NCBI RefSeq assembly: GCF_002434265.1
Contig: NZ_DJJS01000007.1
Span: 435,910-499,909, forward strand
Length of the DNA stretch: 64,000 nucleotides
Source of the DNA: Pseudomonas sp. UBA6562
Lineage (GTDB): Bacteria > Pseudomonadota > Gammaproteobacteria > Pseudomonadales > Pseudomonadaceae
Direction: 5' to 3'
The translations under genes were made by a program, and so were the position numbers. Shown here in pieces: positions 24,345-32,738 of the stretch. Positions within the stretch are counted from its first letter, which is position 1. Every line of letters starts with the position of its first letter. The notes below the pieces were generated by a model that was not told where the DNA came from, ran no database searches, and worked only from the letters and a program-made list of their open reading frames with translations.

Positions 24345-26350
24345 GCGTGAACATGACGGTCGAGTTCAACCCGCATACAGCCGTCTCCGGCGGCAACGAC
24401 GAACCCTTGCTGCGCCTGCACGGCGTCAGCCGCAGTTTCACCGCGGGCGACCGCCAATTCCTGGCGCTGCAAGGCATCGACCTGGAGATCCGCAGCGGCG
24501 AGCTGGTGGCGATCATCGGCGCCTCCGGCTCGGGCAAGTCGACGCTGATGAACATTCTCGGTTGTCTGGACAACGCCAGCAGCGGCAGCTACCGGGTGGG
24601 CGGGCAGGAAACCCGCGAGCTGGACGACGACGCCCTGGCCGCGTTGCGCCGGGACCATTTCGGTTTCATCTTCCAGCGCTACCACCTGCTGCCGCACCTC
24701 GACGCGCTGCACAACGTCGAGATACCGGCGGTGTACGCCGGCACAGTCCAGGGGCAGCGGCATACGCGGGCACATGAGTTGCTGGCGCGACTGGGCCTGG
24801 CGGGACACCTCACGCACCGTCCCAGCCAGTTGTCCGGCGGTCAGCAGCAGCGGGTGAGCATTTGCCGTGCCTTGATGAACGGCGGGCAGGTGATCCTCGC
24901 CGACGAACCCACCGGCGCCCTGGACACCGCCAGCGGCAAGGAAGTGATGAACATCCTCCTGGAACTCCACGCTGCCGGGCATACGGTGATCCTGGTCACC
25001 CACGACCCCAAGGTGGCTGCCCATGCCCAGCGCATCATCGAAGTGAGCGATGGGCGGATCGTCAGCGACCGGCGCAATGCAGTCCCAGCGCTGCCCGCCG
25101 CGCCGGCCGACACGGCTTCGCAGCCACGGCCCGCGCCGCGCTTGGCGGCACGCCTGGGCATGTTCCGCGAAGCCTTCAAGATGGCCTGGATCGCGCTGGT
25201 GTCGCACCGCATGCGCACCTTGCTGACCATGCTCGGCATCGTCATCGGCATCACGTCGGTGGTGTCCATCTCGGCCATCGGCGAAGGCGCCAAAGGCTAT
25301 GTGCTCAAGGACATCCAGGCGATCGGCAGCAACACCATCGACGTCTATTCGGGCAGCAACTTCGGCGACAGCCGGGCCAAGACCATCCAGACCCTGCTAC
25401 CGGCCGATGCCGCCGCGCTCAACGCGCTGTACTACGTCGACAGCGCCACCCCGGTGATCGGCCAGAGCACGCTGGTGCGCTACCGCAACCTGGATGTCGA
25501 CGTGCAGCTCAATGGCGTCAGCGAGCATTACTTCCAGGTGCGCAACATTCCCCTGGCTTCAGGCATCGTGTTCAGCGCCGACGACGCCCGTCGCCAGGCT
25601 CAGGTGGTGGTGATCGACCACAACACGCGCGCGCGACTGTTCGGCGGCAACGTCGATCCGCTCGGGCAAGTGATTCTGGTCGGCAACTTGCCGTGCACGG
25701 TGATCGGCGTCACCGCCGAGAACAACAACCTATTTCTCGCCAGCAACCAACTGAACATCTGGATGCCCTACGAGACCGCTGCCGGACGCGTGCTGGGCCA
25801 GCGCCACCTGGACAGCATCAGCGTGCGCATCAAGGACGGCGTGCCGAGCAAGCGCGTGGAGGAGGAGGTGACCAAGCTGCTGTTGCAGCGCCATGGCAGC
25901 AAGGACTTCTTCACCAACAACCTCGACAGCATCATGCAGACCGTGCAAAAGACCAGCCGCTCGTTGACCTTGCTGCTGTCGCTGATTGCGGTGATCTCGC
26001 TGGTGGTGGGCGGCATCGGCGTGATGAACATCATGCTGGTGTCGGTGACCGAGCGCACCCGCGAGATCGGCATCCGCATGGCGGTGGGCGCGCGGCAGTC
26101 GGACATTCGCCAGCAATTTCTGGTGGAGGCGGTGATGGTCTGTCTGTTCGGCGGGGTGGTGGGGATCGCGCTGTCGTACGGAATCGGTTCGCTCTTCGAG
26201 CTGTTCGTCAAACAGTGGGAGATGGTCTTCTCGCCCGGGTCGATCGTGATGGCATTCGCCTGTTCGACGCTGATCGGCGTGGTGTTCGGCTTCGTCCCGG
26301 CGCGCAACGCGGCGCGCCTGGACCCGATCGAGGCGTTGGCGCGGGATTGA
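24341..26350 (+). CDS. macB: MacB-like ABC exporter, fused ATPase and permease
   Basis: This 669-residue half-transporter has an N-terminal ATPase and a C-terminal membrane part. Visible motifs are Walker A GASGSGKST (about residues 60-68), the Q-loop region FIFQRYHLL, signature LSGGQQQR, Walker B VILADEPTGALD and the H-loop VTHD. One membrane helix follows (about 290-310), then a large periplasmic MacB core domain, then three C-terminal helices with the typical motif GIGVMNIMLVSVTERTREIG and the family ending ARLDPIEALARD. The start overlaps the macA stop by four bases, so both proteins are probably made together. Expected role: energising export of the putisolvin-like lipopeptide across the envelope; a macrolide-export role is less likely in this context. 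Confidence 0.93.
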   Translation: MSVNMTVEFNPHTAVSGGNDEPLLRLHGVSRSFTAGDRQFLALQGIDLEIRSGELVAIIGASGSGKSTLMNILGCLDNASSGSYRVGGQETRELDDDALAALRRDHFGFIFQRYHLLPHLDALHNVEIPAVYAGTVQGQRHTRAHELLARLGLAGHLTHRPSQLSGGQQQRVSICRALMNGGQVILADEPTGALDTASGKEVMNILLELHAAGHTVILVTHDPKVAAHAQRIIEVSDGRIVSDRRNAVPALPAAPADTASQPRPAPRLAARLGMFREAFKMAWIALVSHRMRTLLTMLGIVIGITSVVSISAIGEGAKGYVLKDIQAIGSNTIDVYSGSNFGDSRAKTIQTLLPADAAALNALYYVDSATPVIGQSTLVRYRNLDVDVQLNGVSEHYFQVRNIPLASGIVFSADDARRQAQVVVIDHNTRARLFGGNVDPLGQVILVGNLPCTVIGVTAENNNLFLASNQLNIWMPYETAAGRVLGQRHLDSISVRIKDGVPSKRVEEEVTKLLLQRHGSKDFFTNNLDSIMQTVQKTSRSLTLLLSLIAVISLVVGGIGVMNIMLVSVTERTREIGIRMAVGARQSDIRQQFLVEAVMVCLFGGVVGIALSYGIGSLFELFVKQWEMVFSPGSIVMAFACSTLIGVVFGFVPARNAARLDPIEALARD

Positions 26351-26369
26351 GCAGGGTCATTGAAGGAGA

Positions 26370-26397
26370 GGCGGCTGATGCATCTGGCGGGGCCGCC
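26370..26397. terminator. Possible weak terminator hairpin between convergent macB and luxR
   Basis: GGCGGC and GGCCGCC can pair across a short loop in the 63-base gap between the converging genes. There is no T-run on either side, so it is only a candidate. Confidence 0.25.
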
Positions 26398-26413
26398 GAT
26401 CCAGCGCGGGGTG

Positions 26414-27058
26414 TCAGACTTCCCCGTACATCCAGCGCATCAGCGAATGGCGCCCGCCGATGTTCAGTTTGATCGCCGCGCGGCGCAGGTAGCTTTCCAC
26501 CGTGTTGACCTTGAGCTGCAACCGTTCGGCCTGCTGCGGCGCGGTATGGCCGGCCAGCAGGCCCAGGCAGACCTGGCACTCGCGCTCGGACAGGCTCAGC
26601 CCCGATTGCGCCAGGCGTTCGAGGAAGCGCTGGCGTAGGCGCTCTGGCCCGGGCGGGTCGGCGCATGGCCGCAGCGCGTCGACATGCTTCTCCAGCATGG
26701 GCAGCAACAACGGCGTGATGGCGTCCAGTTGGCTGCGTTCGTGGGCCGAAAAGCCGAAGGCCGAGCCTGCGCGCCGCAGTTGGATTTCGTAGCGGGCATC
26801 GCCATGGGGTTTGATCAAGTGCAGCCGGGAAGGGTCGTCCAAGCCGTCCTCGAGACCTTGGTCGGAGGAGAACACCGTCTCGTCGATCAGCGGCGAGGCG
26901 TTGGGCAGAGCGGCGGGCGCAGTGCTCGACGGGCGTATGTGCATGGCATCGATGGTCAGATGCGCCTGGATCAAGTTGTGCAGCAAGCGGGAGAACTGGC
27001 GGCTGCCGGCGCTGGCAATCACCTTACCGATCTGCGGATAGAGCAAGTGCGAATTCAT
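26414..27058 (-). CDS. LuxR-family transcriptional regulator of the lipopeptide cluster
   Basis: A 214-residue protein with a C-terminal LuxR/FixJ helix-turn-helix: LSERECQVCLGLLAG, then NTVESYLRRAAIKL, near the end. The N-terminal ~140 residues do not show an obvious autoinducer-binding or receiver domain. The chosen start (MNSHLLYP) has AGGGA eight bases upstream; an in-frame ATG 18 codons earlier lacks this. It converges on macB. Pseudomonas cyclic lipopeptide clusters usually carry LuxR-type regulators at both ends, and PsoR is the known activator upstream of psoA. This one sits at the opposite end, so it is probably the second, downstream regulator (inference from synteny). Confidence 0.82.
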   Translation of the reverse strand: MNSHLLYPQIGKVIASAGSRQFSRLLHNLIQAHLTIDAMHIRPSSTAPAALPNASPLIDETVFSSDQGLEDGLDDPSRLHLIKPHGDARYEIQLRRAGSAFGFSAHERSQLDAITPLLLPMLEKHVDALRPCADPPGPERLRQRFLERLAQSGLSLSERECQVCLGLLAGHTAPQQAERLQLKVNTVESYLRRAAIKLNIGGRHSLMRWMYGEV

Positions 27059-27182
27059 CGTGTCGTCCCTGATGTGTGTGGTGCGGTGCTTCGCCGTGGT
27101 ACGGGCCTGCATCCTGAGGCCGTGTCGCGGGTGGAGGGTATGCTAGTACAACGATTGGGCGGGGTAGAAAGCAAACCTCAGG

Positions 27183-27206
27183 AATGCCAACCGGGTGGCA
27201 TTTTTT
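27183..27206 (+). terminator. Intrinsic terminator oriented rightward
   Basis: AATGCCA-ACCGGG-TGGCATT is followed by a T-run on the + strand. Both flanking genes (luxR and the receptor) read leftward, so this terminator faces transcripts moving right, out of the luxR upstream region. On the minus strand the hairpin has no T-tail. Confidence 0.55.
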
Positions 27207-27369
27207 GCGGTTCGGCGCTCGACGCTCGTGCGGCGGCGCGTCTGCTGCGCAGTAACTGGAGCAGCGGCGGGTCGTAGCGCGCGGGCCGACCCGACCGCAA
27301 GTCATGCCGGGGCAGTGGTTCGGTGCCGTGTCAGACGCCTCCATCGCTGCAAGAGCGAGCCAGGGCCCG

Positions 27370-27393
27370 AACCCCTGAGGCAGTCCAGGGGTT
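27370..27393 (-). terminator. Hairpin directly after the receptor stop codon
   Basis: A perfect 8-bp stem, AACCCCTG/CAGGGGTT, begins immediately after the TGA of the leftward receptor gene. It lacks a T-tail, so it may act as a weak terminator or as 3'-end protection. Confidence 0.45.
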
Positions 27394-29556
27394 TCAGTAG
27401 CGCACTTCCACCGCCACGTAAGCGCCGATGCCATCGCCGGGATACAGCGCCGCCGTGTCCTGGCCATTGGCGTTGTAGATCGGCTGTACGGCCGTGACGT
27501 ACTTCTTGTTGGCCAGGTTCTTCACGTCCAGCGACACTTTCCAGTCTTTGTTCGGTGCCTCGAAGCCCACGTTGGCGCCGAAGAGGGTGTAGGAAGGCGC
27601 ATAGAAAGTGTTGGCGTAGTCGACGGCGGTGCGCGACGCCGATTGCACGTTCACCCCGGTGTAGAAGCCGCTGGGGTGTTCGTATTGCAACTCGCCCTGA
27701 TAGATGTGCTTGGGAATGCCAGGCAACTGGTTGTCGCCGAAAGTCGGGTCATGGCGGTAGTAGAAGTCGTTGTAGGTATAGACCTGGCGGAGGGTGATCT
27801 GCTCGCCAGACTGGTTTTCCCACAGGCGGGTATCGAGGCCGGCCTCCACACCCTGGTGAATGGTCGGCGTGGCATTGAAGGCGCCGGTAACTGCCGCCGC
27901 CGTAGCGGTCGGGGCGATGATCTGCACGTTGAGCAATTCGTCGCGCACCCACGAGCGGTACAGCGCCAGGCTGCCGTCGAAGATGCCTGCCGAGCCCTTC
28001 ACGCCGATTTCGACGGTGTTGGCTTTCTGTTCCACCAGGGGGCGCACATAAGGAAGCGCCGGACCGGAACCCGAATACTCCCAAGACGCTGGCGGGTCGA
28101 TCGAGCGGCTGACGTTGGCGAAGGCCTGCAACTGCGGGGTGAACTCGTAGCGCAGGCCTAGGCGCGGGGCCAGGCTCCAGTTGTCATAGGTCACATCGCT
28201 GGGGTAGTTGGTGGTGTTGGCCTGCAAGGCTTGTTTCACGTCCGCGTGGCGACGCACGTTGACCGCGGAAACACCGCTGGTCAGCCACAGTCCGTCGACC
28301 AACTGCAGATCGTTGCCCAGCGAGAACACGTGGTCGAACGACGAACCGTAGTCGACGAACTTGCGGGTTTGCTTGTTGGCGAACGTGGAGTTCACCTCGC
28401 CTTTGAGGTGTTCGGTGGAGGTGAACGCCAGATTGCTGCGGCTCTCGTGACCGAACAGCTGATCGGTGCGCTCGTAGCCGAGCACGAACGAGAGGTCGTG
28501 CCAGTCCCAGTAACTGGGGTTGGACGGGCTGTTGGGGCTGTTGTTGTGAGCGTACTCGTAGTAGGACGCACCGACGCTCAGTTTCGAATCGTCGTCGAAG
28601 GTGTAGGTGGTCTTGCTACCCACCCAAACGCTGCCCGGACGGCGGCTGCCAGCACCGCTGCTGGCGGCCGTGGCGCTGGCGTCGCGGGTGTGGTGCTTGA
28701 CGGCGTCGAGCGTGGTGGGGCTCGGGTCGTTGTGGTATTCGTCGCGGTAGCGCAGCAGCAACTGGGTTTCCAGTTTCGGGCTGAACGTGTAGCCGAAGTT
28801 GGCGACGATGCCCTGACTTTTCGACAGGCTATAGTCGCGGTAACCGTCGTTGCGGTAGTTGTCGGCGTTGAGGTAGTAGTCGAAGTCTCCTTCCACGCCG
28901 CCAAGGCTCAGGCTTTGCTTCTGGTAGCCATAGCTGCCGGCTTCGGCGCGCAGGCGCAGGCCCGGCGCCGTGTAGCCGGTGTGGTTGACGAAGGTGATCC
29001 CACCGCCCAAGGCCAGTGCGCCGTATTGGAAAGCGTTAGCCCCGCGTAGAATTTCAGTGTAGTTCACCCCGGAGGCGTTGAGGAATTCGTAGGGGGTGCC
29101 GCCGGGCCCGGTAATGGGCAGGCCATCGAACAGGAACTTGATGCCTTCGCGGAAATACCCAGGCGAAGTGTTGGCGCCCGAACCGCGAATCGAAATCTTG
29201 GCCGCATCGTTACCGCCCGTGGACTGCACGAACACACCGGGTTGGTAGGCCAGCGTGTCCTGCAAGGTGGCCGTGCGTCCTTTGCCCACCTGTTCGCTGT
29301 CGACCACGCTGGTGGCACCCGGCACTTCGGCCAGTTGGCTCATGGCGCTCTGCACTTCGCTGAGTTTGCGCGCCTGTACGGTGACGGTGTTGAGCCGTGG
29401 TGTGGCGGTCTGGAGGGTGTCGGTCTCAGGTGTTTGCTCGTCGGCGTGTACGCCGGGGGCCAGCAGCAGGGCCGAGCCCAATCCCAGTGTCAGCCAGGTG
29501 GCTTTGCGAATGGCCACCGGCAATCTGTGCAACGCTCCGCGAAAAGCTGAATACAT
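27394..29556 (-). CDS. TonB-dependent outer-membrane receptor, sulfur-poor (island left edge)
   Basis: A 720-residue active-transport barrel. It has a Sec signal (cleavage probably after GVHA, near residue 38), a TonB-box-like NTVTV, a plug domain (PGATSVVDSEQVGKG..., IRGSG) and a C-terminal ~550-residue barrel ending in Tyr, the usual outer-membrane insertion signal. GGGGA precedes the ATG. A sigma54 promoter lies about 75 bases upstream. It is clearly paralogous to the receptor at 52825-54945 (shared GIKFLFDGLP/GIKFLYDGLP, SRSIDPP/SRSVDPP, QVYTYNDFYYRHDPTFGDNQLP and similar). The protein holds only two Met and no Cys by eye, unusually few for this length. The substrate is unknown. Context argues for an organosulfur compound rather than a ferric siderophore. 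Confidence 0.9.
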   Translation of the reverse strand: MYSAFRGALHRLPVAIRKATWLTLGLGSALLLAPGVHADEQTPETDTLQTATPRLNTVTVQARKLSEVQSAMSQLAEVPGATSVVDSEQVGKGRTATLQDTLAYQPGVFVQSTGGNDAAKISIRGSGANTSPGYFREGIKFLFDGLPITGPGGTPYEFLNASGVNYTEILRGANAFQYGALALGGGITFVNHTGYTAPGLRLRAEAGSYGYQKQSLSLGGVEGDFDYYLNADNYRNDGYRDYSLSKSQGIVANFGYTFSPKLETQLLLRYRDEYHNDPSPTTLDAVKHHTRDASATAASSGAGSRRPGSVWVGSKTTYTFDDDSKLSVGASYYEYAHNNSPNSPSNPSYWDWHDLSFVLGYERTDQLFGHESRSNLAFTSTEHLKGEVNSTFANKQTRKFVDYGSSFDHVFSLGNDLQLVDGLWLTSGVSAVNVRRHADVKQALQANTTNYPSDVTYDNWSLAPRLGLRYEFTPQLQAFANVSRSIDPPASWEYSGSGPALPYVRPLVEQKANTVEIGVKGSAGIFDGSLALYRSWVRDELLNVQIIAPTATAAAVTGAFNATPTIHQGVEAGLDTRLWENQSGEQITLRQVYTYNDFYYRHDPTFGDNQLPGIPKHIYQGELQYEHPSGFYTGVNVQSASRTAVDYANTFYAPSYTLFGANVGFEAPNKDWKVSLDVKNLANKKYVTAVQPIYNANGQDTAALYPGDGIGAYVAVEVRY

Positions 29557-29629
29557 CTAACGTGTTCCCCAATGAATAGATAAATGAGTAGCAGCTTTCT
29601 ATTCGTATAGTCATGCCTGCAGTGCTTGC

Positions 29630-29645
29630 AGCAGTTTCCATGCCA
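29630..29645 (-). promoter_or_regulatory. Sigma54 promoter for the left receptor
   Basis: On the minus strand this reads TGGCATGGAAACTGCT. The GG and GC doublets are exactly 12 bases apart, as the -24/-12 rule requires. Transcription would begin near 29619, giving a leader of about 63 bases before the receptor ATG. Confidence 0.78.
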
Positions 29646-29728
29646 ACGCTTCCTGAGCGATAAATCAGGGCCTCGGTTAATGTCATCGATAAAAACGCTT
29701 GCTGGTTGGCAGCTTTTTTTGGAAACGG

Positions 29729-29744
29729 TGTTTGCGTTGAAACA
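29729..29744. promoter_or_regulatory. Candidate enhancer site 1 (TGTT-N8-AACA dyad)
   Basis: TGTTTGCGTTGAAACA has perfect outer arms. It resembles TGTTGGGCATTCAACA before the second substrate-binding gene. It lies about 120 bases upstream of the predicted receptor start point and about 280 from that of the first substrate-binding gene, a normal distance for a sigma54 enhancer. Confidence 0.4.
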
Positions 29745-29763
29745 GTGGCGTAGTTGGGGGATA

Positions 29764-29779
29764 TGTCGAAAATCCAACA
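29764..29779. promoter_or_regulatory. Candidate enhancer site 2 (TGTC-N8-AACA)
   Basis: TGTCGAAAATCCAACA is 35 bases centre-to-centre from site 1 and has the same N8 spacing with one mismatch in the arms. Paired sites are common for enhancer-binding proteins. Assignment to the SfnR-like activator is inferred. Confidence 0.35.
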
Positions 29780-29988
29780 GTAAAAACACAGTCTGTAAGT
29801 TATCCAGCAGGCCGACCAAGGCTTCGGGTTATATCGTTAGATGAAGGTCTCGCAGACGCGCGGATGGCCAACGAAAGTCAAGCGCTTCAATAGGCCAGGG
29901 GCAGCGCCCGATCTGTGCGGCCTCGCAGCGGAATGTATCTACGGCGGACAGGCATTCGACACCGTTTAAATGAATGGGCAAATCACCC

Positions 29989-30004
29989 TGGCATGCTCAC
30001 TGCA
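29989..30004 (+). promoter_or_regulatory. Sigma54 promoter for the first import/oxidation operon
   Basis: TGGCATGCTCACTGCA has the exact GG-to-GC spacing of 12 and matches the -24/-12 consensus closely. The predicted start is near 30015, about 49 bases before the GTG of the substrate-binding protein. Confidence 0.8.
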
Positions 30005-30063
30005 TAGTCCCTATACGGGCTGGGATCGAAAAGACTTCAGCCGGAACAACCAAGGAACTTGCT

Positions 30064-31767
30064 GTGGTCGCGCGCTTCAACACACTGCCAAACTTATCTA
30101 TTTGCCTCGCGCTCATGGCCTGTTCGCCGGCGCCTGCGCCAACGTCCGCCCAGACGCACGCAGACGGCAATCGGGTCGACGGTGTGGTCACCTATCCCGC
30201 GTCGGACTTCCACGAACAGGCGCCCGGGCGCAGGGGCGGAACGTTGCGGGTATCGGCGGCCGCCGATGCCGGCAGTTTCGATATCCATGCGTTGTCCCAC
30301 GGCAACATGCAGTGGATGGGGCGGCTTCTGTTCGACTGCCTGGTGGCGCAGGACGAACAAGGCAACATCTCGCCGTGGCTGGCCACCTCCTGGGACATTT
30401 CCGCCGACGGCAAGACCTACACCTTCCACCTTCGCCAGGGCGTCACCTTCAGCGACGGCGAGCGCTTCGACGCCGCAGCCTTGCAGGCCAACTTCGAGCA
30501 CATGCGCGACCCGGCCACCAAGTCGCCCCTGGCCGCCGCCTACATCGCGCCCTACATCGGCGGCAAGGTCATCGACGAATACACCTTCGAAGCCCATCTG
30601 CGCGAACCCTACACCCCGTTTCTCGACGTGCTGGCGCAGTCGTGGCTGGGCATGGTCTCACCCAGACAGATCCGTGAAGCGCCCAAGCGCATCGCCCAAC
30701 ACCCGGTAGGCAGCGGGCCATTCGTGCTGCAGAGCTATACCCGCGACCAGCGCGCGGTGTTCGTCAAACGCAAGGGCTACGACTGGGCGCCAGCGGTCAC
30801 CCGGCACGTCGGTGAGGCCTACCTGGACCGCATCGAACTCAGCTACGTACCCGAGGCGATGATCCGCTTCACGGCGCTGGAGTCGGGGCAATCGGATTTC
30901 GCCCTGGATGCGCCGCCGCAAAATGCCGCCGCCATTCGCGCCAACCCCGACTTGGTGCTGCGCAGCCGCATCCGCAAAGGCAATCCAAGCCGCAGCATGA
31001 CCTTCAACGTGGAGCAGCCGCCCTTCGACGATGTGCGGGTTCGTCGAGCCGTGGCCAAAGCCATCGACCGTGACGGGCTGGCCTGGATTTCCGGGTTCGG
31101 CGAGTTCATCGGCAAGGCCGACTATCTGGCGGCCAACACGCGCTTCTATCAGCCCAATGGCGCTGCGCTGGCCTACGACGTCGCGGCAGCCAACGCCTTG
31201 CTCGACCAGGCCGGCTGGACCGGACACGACGCCCAGGGCTATCGCACGCGCAACGGCCAGCGCCTGAAGGCCACGCTGCTGACCTACGACAATCCAGCCT
31301 TTCCCGCCAGCGTTTCGGTGGCGATCCAGGCCGACCTGAAGAAGGTCGGCTTCGACATGCCGATCGAAGTGCTGCCAGTGACCCGCGTCACCGAGCGCCG
31401 TTACGCCGGCAAGTTCCAGGCCTTGGCGGCGGGCTACTGGCACACCAACACGCCGGACGGCCTGTTCGTGCTCTATCACAGCCAATCGATCAGCACGGCC
31501 AAGCTCATCGGCCAGAATTCGGGCAACTTCCGCGATGCCGAACTGGACAGTCTGCTCAGCGCCGCCCGACGCTCACACGATCCGGACGAGCTGCGACGGC
31601 TGTACGGCGCCGCGCAAAAGCGCCTGACCGAAACGGTGCCCGCCGTGCCCTCGGTCGAGAGTCAAGTGCTGGCTGCGTATCGGCGCGAGGTCAAGGGTCT
31701 GATCTTCGACGCCTCCCACAACGTGCCGTATTTCCCCAGCGTGTGGCTGGACAGGGGGCGGCCATGA
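30064..31767 (+). CDS. Peptide-type ABC substrate-binding lipoprotein (set A)
   Basis: A 567-residue member of the DppA/OppA solute-binding family (SBP_bac_5), expected to be anchored to the inner membrane facing the periplasm. The GTG start was chosen because AAGGA lies seven bases upstream and because it gives a lipoprotein signal ending LALMAC (lipid Cys near residue 20). A longer in-frame ORF adds 30 residues with no signal character. Family hallmarks include GGTLRVSAAADAGSFD at the mature N-terminus, LATSWDISADGKTYTFHLRQGV, HPVGSGPFVL and RRAVAKAIDR. The permease gene overlaps its stop (ATGA). Despite the family name, members carry many oligopeptide-like or non-peptide ligands, and neighbouring oxygenases suggest a sulfur-containing one. 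Few Met/Cys residues are present (about eight after processing). Confidence 0.88.
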   Translation: MVARFNTLPNLSICLALMACSPAPAPTSAQTHADGNRVDGVVTYPASDFHEQAPGRRGGTLRVSAAADAGSFDIHALSHGNMQWMGRLLFDCLVAQDEQGNISPWLATSWDISADGKTYTFHLRQGVTFSDGERFDAAALQANFEHMRDPATKSPLAAAYIAPYIGGKVIDEYTFEAHLREPYTPFLDVLAQSWLGMVSPRQIREAPKRIAQHPVGSGPFVLQSYTRDQRAVFVKRKGYDWAPAVTRHVGEAYLDRIELSYVPEAMIRFTALESGQSDFALDAPPQNAAAIRANPDLVLRSRIRKGNPSRSMTFNVEQPPFDDVRVRRAVAKAIDRDGLAWISGFGEFIGKADYLAANTRFYQPNGAALAYDVAAANALLDQAGWTGHDAQGYRTRNGQRLKATLLTYDNPAFPASVSVAIQADLKKVGFDMPIEVLPVTRVTERRYAGKFQALAAGYWHTNTPDGLFVLYHSQSISTAKLIGQNSGNFRDAELDSLLSAARRSHDPDELRRLYGAAQKRLTETVPAVPSVESQVLAAYRREVKGLIFDASHNVPYFPSVWLDRGRP

Positions 31768-32696
31768 GCCTGTTCGCAGGTGTCGCCCTACGCCTGCTGG
31801 CCGGGATCGGCGTGCTCTGGGGGGCGGCGACGCTGACGTTTCTGGCGGTGAACTTCAGCGGCGGCGACACGGCGCTGGCGATTCTCGGCGGTCCCGATGC
31901 GCTGCCCACCCCCGAAGCGCTGGCTCGGGTCCGCGTCGAATACGGCCTGGACCAGCCGCTGGTCGTCCAGTACGGCCACTACCTGGGGCGTCTGCTGCAC
32001 GGCGATCTGGGCGAGTCGTACCGCTTGCGCATCCCGGTCGCGCAGGCCATCGGCGAGCAGGTCGGTGCGACCGTGCAACTGTCGATCAGCGCAGGCGTGT
32101 TGGCCGTGGTCTTGGCGCTGGTCGTCGCGACGCTCACGGCCAACCGCTCGCGCGGGGTCCGGTCGCTGGTCTCGGGGACCGAGCTGGTGGTCTCGTCGTC
32201 GCCGTCTTTCGTCATCGGCATCCTGCTGTTGCTGGTGTTCTCCTTCCATTGGCACTGGCTGCCGCCGTCCGGCTCCGACAGCTGGCGTGCGCTGATCCTG
32301 CCTACCGTGGCGCTGGCCCTGCCCGTTGCGGCAGTGCTGGCCCAACTGCTGCGTCAGTCCCTGGAAGACACCCTGGAGCAGTCCTTCATCGCCATGGCCC
32401 GGGCGCGCGGGCTTTCCGAAACGGCCGTGCGCCTGCGCCACGCGCTGCGGCATGCGCTGGTGCCGCTGGTGACCCTGGCCGGGTTCATGTTCGCCAGCCT
32501 GTTGGGCGGCGCAGTGGTGATCGAGCTGCTGTTCGCCCGCCAGGGGCTGGGCCGCCTGATGCTCGAGGCCGCCAGCAACAAGGACGTGCCGATGGTGTTG
32601 GGCGTGACCCTGCTGGCCGCTGCCGTGTACGTACTGGTGAACCTGGCCGTCGACCTGATCAACCGCTGGATCGACCCGCGAGGCGCCCATGCGTGA
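31764..32696 (+). CDS. ABC importer permease, DppB-like (set A)
   Basis: A 310-residue inner-membrane permease starting at the ATG that overlaps the preceding stop. It has about six hydrophobic helices and the DppB pattern: an N-terminal helix, then GDLGESYRLRIPVAQAI, the central YAIL-type core, and the EAA loop near AMARARGLSETAVRLRHALRHAL. It should pair with the DppC-like permease at 36570, although three enzyme genes are inserted between the two. The C-terminus ends DLINRWIDPR, a usual family ending. Confidence 0.9.
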   Translation: MSLFAGVALRLLAGIGVLWGAATLTFLAVNFSGGDTALAILGGPDALPTPEALARVRVEYGLDQPLVVQYGHYLGRLLHGDLGESYRLRIPVAQAIGEQVGATVQLSISAGVLAVVLALVVATLTANRSRGVRSLVSGTELVVSSSPSFVIGILLLLVFSFHWHWLPPSGSDSWRALILPTVALALPVAAVLAQLLRQSLEDTLEQSFIAMARARGLSETAVRLRHALRHALVPLVTLAGFMFASLLGGAVVIELLFARQGLGRLMLEAASNKDVPMVLGVTLLAAAVYVLVNLAVDLINRWIDPRGAHA

Positions 32697-32738
32697 GCGT
32701 CGCCTACCGGACGAAACCTCTTTCGACAAGGAAAACCC

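Larger units (their letters stand above)
29557..30063. other. Divergent control region between receptor and first substrate-binding protein
   Basis: This 507-base stretch has no convincing gene and is more AT-rich than its surroundings. It holds two diverging sigma54 promoters (29630-29645 leftward, 29989-30004 rightward) and, between them, two TGTN-N8-AACA dyads that are candidate activator sites. The short ORFs that cross it have no ribosome site or family features. Confidence 0.7.

Noticed and set aside
28231..29049. 272-residue ORF opposite the left receptor
   Set aside because: Low-complexity Val/Gly/Ala product, no ribosome site, overlaps a well-supported gene.
27394..29556. Receptor as a ferric-siderophore receptor under Fur
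   Set aside because: No Fur-box-like site was seen before either receptor; sigma54 promoters and sulfur-type neighbours point elsewhere. Iron use is not strictly excluded.
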